Assembly (NCBI GenBank): GCA_017445925.1
Contig: JAFSRW010000052.1
Span: 24,648 to 88,647, forward strand
Source: Bacteroidaceae bacterium
GTDB lineage: Bacteria > Bacteroidota > Bacteroidia > Bacteroidales > Bacteroidaceae
Length of the DNA: 64,000 nt
Direction: 5' to 3'
The notes below the pieces were generated by a model. That model did no database searches. It worked only from the letters and a program-made list of their open reading frames with translations, and was not told the origin of the DNA. Position 1 is the first letter of the stretch. Each line of letters opens with the position of its first letter. Of this stretch, positions 30,061 to 39,034 are shown in pieces. The position numbers and the translations under genes were made by a program.

Positions 30061-33000
30061 ATGAAGAGATATAAAGAATTTGTGTGTTTATCTGGCTTTT
30101 TGCTGGCCGCTTGTGCCGACCAGGATATAGTGCAAGATAATCCGAACAGTGGCGATGCAATGGAGTTGCGGGCAGAAATCAGCCAGCAATATACCACCCG
30201 TGCCAATGATGGTGGTTTTGCCGATGGTGACCAAATTGGCGTTTTCATCGTGAATTACAAGAACGACGAGACTCAGCCACTCCAACCAACTGGCAATCAT
30301 GCGGATAACGTGCGCTTCACATACGATGCGACTACGGGTAAGTGGACGGGCAGTTATCAAATTTATTGGAAGGATAAGACTACACCCATAGATGCATATG
30401 GTTACTATCCCTTTGATGCAGAGCTGAGTAGCACCCAATCCTATCCATTCAGTGTGCAGCAGAACCAACGTGACCCAATGAAAACCGGACGCAAGCTCAG
30501 TGGCTATGAACAGAGTGATTTTTTATGGGCGAAAAGAGAGGGCGTTTTTCCCACTGCAGGAGCTGTCACCCTACAACATCATCACTTGATGGCTGGTGTT
30601 AAAGTTGTACTAACAGAGGGAGATTTCTTTGACGATGGAGAATGGAACAATCTTGAAAAAACCGTCCTCGTAGAGAATACCATCACAGAGAGTACCATTA
30701 ATCTGCAAACTGGTGTTGTCACCCCCATTGGTACTACTACGGGAACAATAACTCCCCTCGCCTCTGGGAGAGGGGCTGGGGGTGAGGCTTCTTTCCGTGC
30801 CATCGTCATTCCCCAAACCATTGCGGCAGGAAATACCTTGTTCTCCATTACCATTGATGGCAAAAGCTATCAGTTTAAGCGCGAAGAATCAATGATTTAC
30901 TATCCTGGCAAGTTGCACCAGTTTACTTTCGAGGTACAGAAGTCATTAGAAACAGGAGACTTCCTGTTGAATCTTATCAGCGAGAGCGTCACTCCTTGGG
31001 AGAACGACACAGATAGCCATAATGGAACGGCGCGGGAATATATAACTGTACATGTCGAGGAAGGACAATACTTGGGTGATGTTATCGAACAAATGGGACT
31101 TGACCCAGAAAAGATTGTAAACCTAAAACTTACTGGCTGTATCAGTGAATATATTGCTGGCTATCTTTTTGAAAATGAACCATATTATGCTTCTGGAGCT
31201 GAGAGTTTCTATTATATCAGGGACAATATGACCAATCTTGAAGCTGTGAACATGAAAGAACTACGCACCAAAAACATGAGAAGCTATGCAAGTTTATGGG
31301 ATGGCAGCTGGATTCTCGACGACCGTGGTGAACCATTATGTGATGCTTATGGCCATCCCATACATGCTGATGATTATATCCCATCTTATGCTTTAAGTGA
31401 AGTCAATACGTTGGCGTACGTAGTTTTCCCAGATAGTTTGAAGGGTATTGGTGATGCCGCTTTTCTTAATACAGGACTTAGGGGGGCTCTTATTTTACCC
31501 GAAGGCTTGAAACACATCGGTGGAGAAGCATTCCGTGGACAGAGGTTGCTCACTGGCGACCTCCACATTCCATCGACAGTAGAGTATATCGGAGGGGGGA
31601 GCTTTTATGAATGTAACTTCACCAACGAACTGATTTTGCCTGAACATATGGTTTATTTAGGTGGACAAGCCTTCGGAAATTGCAAATATATGACAGGTTC
31701 AATTCATATTCCTGACGGCTTGGATGAAGTTAACCGTTCCTGGCCCGATCAAATAGGTGGCCCTGCAATTATTCCTCAAGGGGTAAAACGTGTAAATGGT
31801 ATTGGACGTGGCATCACTTCTGTATATATTCCTAATGGTGTTGAAGAGATAGGTGAGGAAGCCTTTTGTGAGTATTCAAAACTGACAGGAAAAGTGCATA
31901 TTCCTTCGACTGTGAAGAAAATAGGAGGAAGTGCTTTCCGCTCATGGGGATGTGTTCCTATTACACATGTGGATTTGCCAGAAGGATTAGAAATCATAGA
32001 AGAATTTACCTTTTATGGTTGTTCCTTCCTACAGGATACAATAGTTATTCCTTCCTCTGTCAAGCAAATCGGGGATCATGCTTTTGGCAATTGTCACATG
32101 TTGAACGCAATTATCCTACCTGCAGGATTGGAGGGTATCCAGGGTGATGCTTTTGGTGGATGTTTTTCACTTGATTATATCCAGTGCATGGGTTCAACAC
32201 CACCTATTATAGAAGAGAATACCTTTAGTGGCGTGGAGAAAAACAATTTTACGGTGGTGGTTCCTGAAGGTGCTGTAGAGGCATATAAGAATGCTGATGG
32301 CTGGCGAGAGTTCAAACGTATCTCAACTTATCGCAATTTTGTCTGCCGTCCCACGAAAGCCAAACTGCTCAACAAGAGTAATATACGCGATATCATTCTC
32401 AATGCCGATGAGGCTTGGACAGTAAAGGAATGTCCCTCGTGGGTACACCTGGACAAGACTTCTGGATATAAGAAGACGGAACTGAAAGCTACTATCGACG
32501 CTATGGCTCACGGAGCTGGTGACCGTGAAGGGAATGTGGTGTTCCAACTTAATCGTAATGACGAAGACGGCAATCCCATCACTTGTACATTCCAGATTCA
32601 GCAGTTTGATTATGAGATTGATGAGGATGCTACAGTGACCTTCCAGACTGCTACCAAGGGAAAGCAAGGAGGTATAGACATTCTGCTTGTGGGAGACGGA
32701 TACGATGCAGAGGATATTGCCCGTGGGGTATATCGTTCTGACATGGAACAAGAGATGGAATATTTTTTCGGAGTTGAGCCATATAAGACTTATCGTGAGT
32801 ACTTCAATGTACATGCAGCTATGGCCATGAGCTATGAGAGTGGCGTAGTTGATTCACCCGATAAATGGCGAAACACAAAATTCGAAATCACATATGGTGC
32901 AGGTTATAATGAGCGACTACTTGTAGATTTTGACGGCATAGCCAGTTATGTGTTGGGTGATATCACTTCTTGTCCTGTCACCTCTGGAAATTTTGGGCGA

Positions 33001-33660
33001 TCTTTGGTAATCTGTGTGCCTAATAGTAATGCATACGAAGGATTGGCCTGTTTGTACACCGACGGGTCTGCCATTGCAATATGCCCACATAGCACATGGG
33101 ACTATCCCTACGATGCTCGCGGTATTATTCAGCATGAAGCTGGCGGTCACGGATGGGGCAAGTTAGCTGATGAGTATATCTACCATCGTGCCCTGATACA
33201 AGCCTGTGGTTGTGACTGTTGTGGCCATGTGGAAGCTGTGGAGTCTATGCACGCTCTGGGATGGGGACGTAATCTTTCACTCGACGGAAAATATAAGAAT
33301 GTACCTTGGACACATCTCATTTTTGATCCCCGTTATGGTGACATCGTGGATATTTACGAAGGTGGGTACATGCATTCTAATGGTATTTTTCGTTCTGAGT
33401 TTAACTCTTGCATGAATGATAATGCTCCCTATTTTAGTACATGGTCGCGTCAGCTCATTGTTGAACGGATTCTTTGGGCAGCAGGTGAGATATTTGATTT
33501 TGAAACATTTGTGAGTAAAGACAGCCGCGAATGGGGCAAAAAATTCATAACACGTGGTGTAACTGATACGCCATGGCACCAGGTTAAGGCATACCATAGC
33601 AAGGGACATGGTCCTATCATCCGTAAGGGAAGTCCAAAAGATTATTTAAGAAATAAATAA
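30061..33660 (+). CDS. Giant lipoprotein: fimbrillin-like, LRR, BACON-like, peptidase M64
   Basis: 1,199 residues with lipobox LLAAC (Cys18). Fimbrillin-like region about 45-300 (TTRANDGGFADGDQIGVFIVNY; YGYYPFDA; YEQSDFLWAK). LRR array about 450-740 (VFPDSLKGIGDAAF; VHIPSTVKKIGGSAF). BACON-like WTVKECPSWVHLDKTSG, then DILLVGDGYDAEDIARG, the M64 entry. The catalytic motif is H1025-E-A-G-G-H1030 followed by D1037-E1038, and NSCMND may be the Met-turn. An in-frame GC-rich palindromic element (30753-30790, TPLASGRGAGGEAS) sits in the fimbrillin-like part. Predicted to be an anchored surface protease; its target is unknown, though characterised M64 enzymes include an IgA protease. Confidence 0.9.
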   Translation: MKRYKEFVCLSGFLLAACADQDIVQDNPNSGDAMELRAEISQQYTTRANDGGFADGDQIGVFIVNYKNDETQPLQPTGNHADNVRFTYDATTGKWTGSYQIYWKDKTTPIDAYGYYPFDAELSSTQSYPFSVQQNQRDPMKTGRKLSGYEQSDFLWAKREGVFPTAGAVTLQHHHLMAGVKVVLTEGDFFDDGEWNNLEKTVLVENTITESTINLQTGVVTPIGTTTGTITPLASGRGAGGEASFRAIVIPQTIAAGNTLFSITIDGKSYQFKREESMIYYPGKLHQFTFEVQKSLETGDFLLNLISESVTPWENDTDSHNGTAREYITVHVEEGQYLGDVIEQMGLDPEKIVNLKLTGCISEYIAGYLFENEPYYASGAESFYYIRDNMTNLEAVNMKELRTKNMRSYASLWDGSWILDDRGEPLCDAYGHPIHADDYIPSYALSEVNTLAYVVFPDSLKGIGDAAFLNTGLRGALILPEGLKHIGGEAFRGQRLLTGDLHIPSTVEYIGGGSFYECNFTNELILPEHMVYLGGQAFGNCKYMTGSIHIPDGLDEVNRSWPDQIGGPAIIPQGVKRVNGIGRGITSVYIPNGVEEIGEEAFCEYSKLTGKVHIPSTVKKIGGSAFRSWGCVPITHVDLPEGLEIIEEFTFYGCSFLQDTIVIPSSVKQIGDHAFGNCHMLNAIILPAGLEGIQGDAFGGCFSLDYIQCMGSTPPIIEENTFSGVEKNNFTVVVPEGAVEAYKNADGWREFKRISTYRNFVCRPTKAKLLNKSNIRDIILNADEAWTVKECPSWVHLDKTSGYKKTELKATIDAMAHGAGDREGNVVFQLNRNDEDGNPITCTFQIQQFDYEIDEDATVTFQTATKGKQGGIDILLVGDGYDAEDIARGVYRSDMEQEMEYFFGVEPYKTYREYFNVHAAMAMSYESGVVDSPDKWRNTKFEITYGAGYNERLLVDFDGIASYVLGDITSCPVTSGNFGRSLVICVPNSNAYEGLACLYTDGSAIAICPHSTWDYPYDARGIIQHEAGGHGWGKLADEYIYHRALIQACGCDCCGHVEAVESMHALGWGRNLSLDGKYKNVPWTHLIFDPRYGDIVDIYEGGYMHSNGIFRSEFNSCMNDNAPYFSTWSRQLIVERILWAAGEIFDFETFVSKDSREWGKKFITRGVTDTPWHQVKAYHSKGHGPIIRKGSPKDYLRNK
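30753..30790. repeat. GC-rich palindromic element inside the second giant lipoprotein
   Basis: TCCCCTCGCCTCT, GGGAGAGGGGCT and GGGGGTGAGG fold on themselves and are read in frame as TPLASGRGAGGEAS. The two paralogous genes have unrelated residues here, so the element is a later insertion. Confidence 0.85.
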
Positions 33661-33687
33661 AACAAGGAATCAGCGAAAAAAAAAATT

Positions 33688-36600
33688 ATGCGTAACAATC
33701 ATACTTTATCAATTTTACCTTATATATTTGTCGTCCCAGTATTGATGGTTATGATAGAGGCGTGTTCTGAGGATAGTTTTTCCTCCATGATCAGCAATGA
33801 TTTGAGGCATCCCATTCATCTGTCTTCAGTATATCCTTCTGTGGATGTGCTGACACGAGCCACGATTGACGGTGGTTTTGTGAGCGGGGATGCTATGGGT
33901 ATCTTTGTGGTTGACCGCAATGCTGACGGTGAGGCCGAAACTCCAACGCTGGGCAGTGGCCGTGCCTCGAACATGAAGTTCACCCTTGGAGAGGATGGCA
34001 CATGGAAGGGATCTGCACAACTTTACTGGGATCCAAAGGGAGCCGCTGCAGATTTTTATGGATACTACCCGTTTGATGAAAATATGTCCTCTGTGACAAA
34101 CTATGAATTTACTATCAATCCGCAACAGAGAGCAGAAGGGACCAACGGATACAATGCCAGTGATTTGCTATATGCGCGGAAGGAGAATGTTGAACAGACG
34201 GTGGAGACTATTTCTTTACAATACAAGCACCTGATGGCAGGCGTAATGGTAAGATTAGAAATGGGTACAGGTTTTTCCTCTACAGAATGGACCGAACTGG
34301 AAAAGACGGTACTGCTTAGAAACACCATCACAACGGGACATGTAAACCTTGCAACAGGCGAAGTGCAAGTTTCTACCGAAAGCGAGTCAAAAGACATCTT
34401 ACCTCTGACACACAATGGCACGTGGCGGGCTATAACTTATCCTCAAACAGTTGCATCTGGCAAAACGCTCATTTCTGTCACTATTGACGGCCAAAGCTAT
34501 GCCTTGAAAAAAGACGTCGCTATGACATTCCTTTCAGGAAAGATGCATACGTTTACTATCACTGTCGATCGCCATGAAGCAGGAGGACAGTTCACCTTCT
34601 CATTTAGCGATGAAGCCATAACACCTTGGGCGGAGGATGCAGAACTTCATGAGGGACTGGTACGTGAGTATGTCGTGGTGGAGGTAAGTGCCCCAGGAAA
34701 TCTTGCCAAGGATCTTGCCAAGATGGGACAAGATTACACTAGTGTGGAGGGGCTGAAGATTATAGGAACCGTGAACCAGTCGGATATAGACTTCCTTTCG
34801 GAGATGCGACATTTGACAGACCTCAACATGCAGAAGTGCATTATTGAAGGAGGTGTGCTTGCGGGGTTGGGTGCTGCTACTCAAATGCCGGTAAAACATT
34901 TTGTTTTCCCTGAGAAAGGAGTTAAGACCATAGGATATGATTTTCTCTCACGTTCAAATCTTTCAGGTTCGCTGATGATTCCGGAAGGTGTGGAACGTAT
35001 AGAGGAAGCTGCATTCAGTGAATGCAAATTCCTGACGGGGGCCCTGTCTTTGCCTTCAACGCTCAAATACATTGGCTCTGGTGTTTTGCAATACTCGAAC
35101 ATTCATAGCGAGTTGCGTTTGCCAGATGGGTTGGAAGAGTTTCACGGACTAGGAGGATTTTATACTGGGGAGTATTACATACCATCGTCCATGAGATATA
35201 TGTCGAGTGGTTTGCCAACTACACTGACAGGTACGCTTTATTTCCCGCAAGGTTTGGATTTGGGGCCGATTGGTGGTTTCCTTTTGGATGGCTGTCAGTG
35301 TACGTCGGCCGTTTTTCCCGAGGGCATGACGGGTGTTCCTCGTTTGGTTAATTCAGAGTTAAGAGGTGAGGTGAAACTTCCTTCCACTGTAACCCGAATA
35401 GGAGGAATGGCCTTTATGAACACCAAAATCACCAAAATCATCTTCCCTGAGAACCTTAGAGAACTTGACGATTCTGGTTACTTGATGGAAGAGGGTATTT
35501 TTGCAGGTAGTCGGTTAATGGGTACGATTGAGCTTCCGAAGAAAGTGGGAAGGATTCCTCGTAGTTGCTTCCGTGACTGTGTTGGAATCACGGGGTTAGT
35601 GTTCCCCGAAGGAGTACTGATGATTGATGAATACGCCTTCGCCGGATGTATAAGTCTAAATGGTATTGTCTGTGAAAGCGAGGAACCTCCTCTTGTGGCA
35701 GGTAATGCTTTCCTCGGTGTACCAAAAGATAACTTCACAGTAGAAGTTCCGAAGGGATGTGTTGAGAGATATCGCAACGCACGTGGTTGGAGCGACTTTA
35801 AACGCTTCGCTGAGTATTCCAATTTTGTGTGCCGACCAGCGCAGGTGTGCGCTTTAAATTCCGTACACAGTGAAGATATGGTGCTGAATGCTGATGGACC
35901 TTGGACGGTAGCCCGTAGACCTGACTGGTGTACACTCTCAAAAGAGTCCGGTACGGGTAAGACCGCACTGACAATAAATATCCTGCCTCTCTCACATGGT
36001 GCAGGAGCAAGAGTAGATACGCTTGTGTTTACAATGCAGTCAGGCGGTAAGACCATAGAAACCAGCTGCGTACTGCGTCAATATGACTATGAACATGAGG
36101 AAGACAGCTACATCATGCTACAGAAAGCTACGAAGGGCAACAACGGTGGCATTGACATTGTATTTGCTGGTGACGGTTTCGATGGAGCATCCATAGCTGA
36201 TGGCTCTTATCTTGATTTGGTGGAGTATCAGACAGAATGTTTCTTTGCGGTGGAACCTTACAGGTCTATGCGAAAATACTTCAATGTATATGTTACTTTC
36301 CCTCTATCACAAGAAAAAGGAGTGAACACGATGTACACCTACGTGAATAATCGTTTTGGTACTCTTTATGGCATGAACGAGTTGACGATTTCTGATATTA
36401 CATCAACCGCTCTGATTACAGAAAGTGATGAGGTGATGGATTATGTGGTAGAGAAAACGCCTGTGAAGCGCGAGAACTTGTGGCGTACAGTAACAATCCT
36501 TGTACCGAATTCTACCGATTACGACGGGAATACAGAGTTTATGGAAAACGGTGCAGCTTTGAGCATTTGCCCACCTTCTGATAAACCTTATCCAAAGGAT

Positions 36601-37164
36601 ACACGTGGTATTATTCAACACGAGGCTGGGGGGCATGGTTTTGGAAAGTTAGGTGATGAGGAGATTGTATGCAATAAATTTGCTCCCTTAGAAATCAAAC
36701 GGCATGTGGAAGATATGCATAGAAGAGGATGGTATCAGAACCTTGCCACCACGGGTAAGCTTTCACAGGTACCTTGGGCAGAGTTTATATTTGATCCAGC
36801 CTACTCCGATTATGTAGATGTTTATGAGGGAGGTTACGGCTTTACACGTGGCATATATCGTCCAGAAGCCAACTCGTGTATGAACTATGGTATCCCTTAT
36901 TTTAATACCCCCAGTCGCTTAGCTATATACTGCCGTATCAAAGAGTATGCAAGTGAGGGCTGGAGCATGGATGAGTTCCGCGCACAGGATACTTTCGAGT
37001 GGGGGCCGACCATGGTAACACGTGCAAATGAAAGTGATTTAGAAGGCTTGGTGACATACGCCAATGGCAACCACATACAACCACGTATCATGGACTTCAA
37101 ACGCATTGGTGATGAAGTACGTAGCATACGTTTGAAACTGAAAAATGAAAGAATGAATAAATAA
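33688..37164 (+). CDS. Giant lipoprotein: fimbrillin-like, LRR, BACON-like, peptidase M64
   Basis: 1,158 residues with signal and lipobox MVMIEAC (Cys26). Fimbrillin-like region about 55-300 (LTRATIDGGFVSGDAMGIF; FYGYYPFDENM; YNASDLLYARK). LRR array about 410-680 (MIPEGVERIEEAAF; KLPSTVTRIGGMAF). BACON-like WTVARRPDWCTLSKESG. M64 domain: DIVFAGDGFDGASIADG, then H978-E-A-G-G-H983 with D990-E991, and NSCMNYGIPYFNTPSR as probable Met-turn. The domain order is the same as in the two upstream genes, and the catalytic motif is intact. The C-terminal tail (LKLKNERMNK) partly comes from a repeat-like aaaatgaaagaatgaa run. Confidence 0.9.
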   Translation: MRNNHTLSILPYIFVVPVLMVMIEACSEDSFSSMISNDLRHPIHLSSVYPSVDVLTRATIDGGFVSGDAMGIFVVDRNADGEAETPTLGSGRASNMKFTLGEDGTWKGSAQLYWDPKGAAADFYGYYPFDENMSSVTNYEFTINPQQRAEGTNGYNASDLLYARKENVEQTVETISLQYKHLMAGVMVRLEMGTGFSSTEWTELEKTVLLRNTITTGHVNLATGEVQVSTESESKDILPLTHNGTWRAITYPQTVASGKTLISVTIDGQSYALKKDVAMTFLSGKMHTFTITVDRHEAGGQFTFSFSDEAITPWAEDAELHEGLVREYVVVEVSAPGNLAKDLAKMGQDYTSVEGLKIIGTVNQSDIDFLSEMRHLTDLNMQKCIIEGGVLAGLGAATQMPVKHFVFPEKGVKTIGYDFLSRSNLSGSLMIPEGVERIEEAAFSECKFLTGALSLPSTLKYIGSGVLQYSNIHSELRLPDGLEEFHGLGGFYTGEYYIPSSMRYMSSGLPTTLTGTLYFPQGLDLGPIGGFLLDGCQCTSAVFPEGMTGVPRLVNSELRGEVKLPSTVTRIGGMAFMNTKITKIIFPENLRELDDSGYLMEEGIFAGSRLMGTIELPKKVGRIPRSCFRDCVGITGLVFPEGVLMIDEYAFAGCISLNGIVCESEEPPLVAGNAFLGVPKDNFTVEVPKGCVERYRNARGWSDFKRFAEYSNFVCRPAQVCALNSVHSEDMVLNADGPWTVARRPDWCTLSKESGTGKTALTINILPLSHGAGARVDTLVFTMQSGGKTIETSCVLRQYDYEHEEDSYIMLQKATKGNNGGIDIVFAGDGFDGASIADGSYLDLVEYQTECFFAVEPYRSMRKYFNVYVTFPLSQEKGVNTMYTYVNNRFGTLYGMNELTISDITSTALITESDEVMDYVVEKTPVKRENLWRTVTILVPNSTDYDGNTEFMENGAALSICPPSDKPYPKDTRGIIQHEAGGHGFGKLGDEEIVCNKFAPLEIKRHVEDMHRRGWYQNLATTGKLSQVPWAEFIFDPAYSDYVDVYEGGYGFTRGIYRPEANSCMNYGIPYFNTPSRLAIYCRIKEYASEGWSMDEFRAQDTFEWGPTMVTRANESDLEGLVTYANGNHIQPRIMDFKRIGDEVRSIRLKLKNERMNK

Positions 37165-37172
37165 GCAATACA

Positions 37173-38048
37173 ATGAAAACAAAGAATCTTATTTGGGCTG
37201 TAATGACACTTGCAATGAGTGCATGCAGCAATGACTTCGAAGAGAACAGCCCCACTATAGAGGAGGGCGAAATCCAGCTGGAGTTCATATATCCAGGCAC
37301 CTCTCGTGCCACTGATACTCAGTTTGAGGCAAAAGACCGTATTGGCGTTTTTGTAACTGCTGAGGGTGAAGCTCTGCAGATTGGAGGGAATGAAGTAAAT
37401 AACGAACTTTTTATTTATAATGGTTCGTCGTGGACAGGGTCACGTAAGGTATATTGGAACAACGGGAAACACGATGTGTATGCGTATTATCCATACGGGA
37501 AAAGCATTAACGACATAAGTAACTATAGTTTTACTTTGCAGACCGATCAAAATGCGACAGCAGATTCCGATGGTCTAACAGGTTATGAGAAGAGCGACTT
37601 CCTTTGGGCAAGTGTTAAAAGTGTGGCTGCATCCAATAGTCCGGTTAAGATGAAGTTTGGCCACAAAATGTCCAACGTCGTTGTTAAACTCATCAAGGGT
37701 GAAAATTATTCCGGAAATATTTCTTCTGCAACTGAAGTTTATATTCATAGTACAGTCACCAAGGCTTCTATTGACCTTTCTACAGGTGACGTCTCCAAAG
37801 ATGACTATGCAGGGGCAGGAAGTATACGTTGCCGCCAGCTTTCGGCTACAGAATATACCGCTTGCGTCGTTCCGCAGAACATCACATCGCGACGTCCGCT
37901 GGTTGAGGTAATCACGGGTGGTGTCAGCTATCTGATGGAAGGCAAAATTTCGCTGAAGCCAGGCTGTCGTCATACAATCACAGTGACCCTTGACAAAAAT
38001 CCGGAGAAGTTGAAGATAGAAATAGGCGGAGAGATTGTGGGGTGGTAG
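37173..38048 (+). CDS. Fimbrillin family lipoprotein
   Basis: 291 residues with lipobox AMSAC (Cys18). The sequence carries the fimbrillin pattern of the giant lipoproteins: SRATDTQFEAKDRIGVFV, VYAYYPYGKSI, YEKSDFLWASV, KMKFGHKMSNVVVKL and VVPQNI, and it ends in IEIGGEIVGW. It therefore corresponds to their N-terminal domain standing alone. Such proteins form or cap surface fimbriae in Porphyromonas and Bacteroides. It begins eight bases after the third giant gene, so the two are co-transcribed. Confidence 0.88.
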   Translation: MKTKNLIWAVMTLAMSACSNDFEENSPTIEEGEIQLEFIYPGTSRATDTQFEAKDRIGVFVTAEGEALQIGGNEVNNELFIYNGSSWTGSRKVYWNNGKHDVYAYYPYGKSINDISNYSFTLQTDQNATADSDGLTGYEKSDFLWASVKSVAASNSPVKMKFGHKMSNVVVKLIKGENYSGNISSATEVYIHSTVTKASIDLSTGDVSKDDYAGAGSIRCRQLSATEYTACVVPQNITSRRPLVEVITGGVSYLMEGKISLKPGCRHTITVTLDKNPEKLKIEIGGEIVGW

Positions 38049-38053
38049 AAAAT

Positions 38054-38088
38054 GAAGAGTGAAGAGTGAAGAATGAAGAGTGAAGAAT
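38054..38088. repeat. 7-base-period repeat between the two fimbrillin genes
   Basis: Units gaagagt, gaagagt, gaagaat, gaagagt, gaagaat. An in-frame ATG at 38073 lies inside it; the better start for the next gene is 38100. Confidence 0.8.
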
Positions 38089-38099
38089 TTGCTATCGCT

Positions 38100-38987
38100 A
38101 TGTTTAAGGCAAGATATATCGTTTTTCTGATGTGTGCCACGTTTTTTGTGGCATGCAGCAGCGAGGAGCCGCAAAGCCCTGAACCTGCAGACGATCGCAC
38201 GTCGGTGAATATCACTACACGTGCAGAGGATGAAAATACTGCTGGTAATATGCAAGCAGGTCTCTTTATGGTGAACTATCAGGACGAGAACCCTGATGAT
38301 TTGCTGCCTAATGACAATTATGTGAATAATCAGTTGCTCACATGGGCAAATGGGACTTGGACGACGACATCACCTATCTACTGGATTGGCATGGAAACAC
38401 GTGCTGACTTCTATGCATACGCTCCATTCGTAAGTAAGATAACGGATGCCCGTAAGATGCCTTTCAGCATCAGTTGCGACCAAAGTACAGATGAGGCTTT
38501 TGCACAGAGTGATTTACTTTGGGGAACGGTTTTGGGACAATCTCCAACATCTGCAAATTTTGAACTGACCCTTCAACACCAATTGTCTCGCCTTAGTATT
38601 GTTGTTACTGCCGATACAGGTTTTGAAGAAGGCGAGTTACAGGCCAGCGATGTAAGTGTCACCATTGGCGGTACAAAAACTGCAGCAACCTTCGACTTAC
38701 AGACAGCAGCTATAACCTTGGTTAGCGGTTCCACAGCTGATGTGAAATGCCATTCCGATGGTGACCTTACATACACAGCCATACTTCTACCTCAGCAAGT
38801 TCCCTTCTCTAACCTGATTCAGGTTGATTGGCAAGGAAATAAATACACCTTGCAGAACACCTTCACATTGGAAGCTCGTAGACAATATACGCTCAAAGTT
38901 AAACTGAAGAAGACTAAAAGCGGCTTTGATATCGGTATAGAAGGATGGGATATCATCCCTGAAGATTTTGGAGGCGTTGTCGGTTAA
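38100..38987 (+). CDS. Fimbrillin family lipoprotein
   Basis: 295 residues from the ATG at 38100; an extra nine residues from 38073 would come from a repeat (MKSEE). Lipobox FFVAC (Cys19). Fimbrillin features: TTRAEDENTAGNMQAGLFM, FYAYAPFVSKI, AQSDLLWGTV, LTLQHQLSRLSIVV and LLPQQVPFSNL. The end (IGIEGWDIIPEDFGG) resembles the end of its neighbour. It is more diverged than the other four fimbrillin-like domains of the operon. Confidence 0.85.
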   Translation: MFKARYIVFLMCATFFVACSSEEPQSPEPADDRTSVNITTRAEDENTAGNMQAGLFMVNYQDENPDDLLPNDNYVNNQLLTWANGTWTTTSPIYWIGMETRADFYAYAPFVSKITDARKMPFSISCDQSTDEAFAQSDLLWGTVLGQSPTSANFELTLQHQLSRLSIVVTADTGFEEGELQASDVSVTIGGTKTAATFDLQTAAITLVSGSTADVKCHSDGDLTYTAILLPQQVPFSNLIQVDWQGNKYTLQNTFTLEARRQYTLKVKLKKTKSGFDIGIEGWDIIPEDFGGVVG

Positions 38988-39034
38988 GTTGGAAGGCTAA
39001 TGCCATTTGATCTATAATGTAATTTTTTTAGAGC

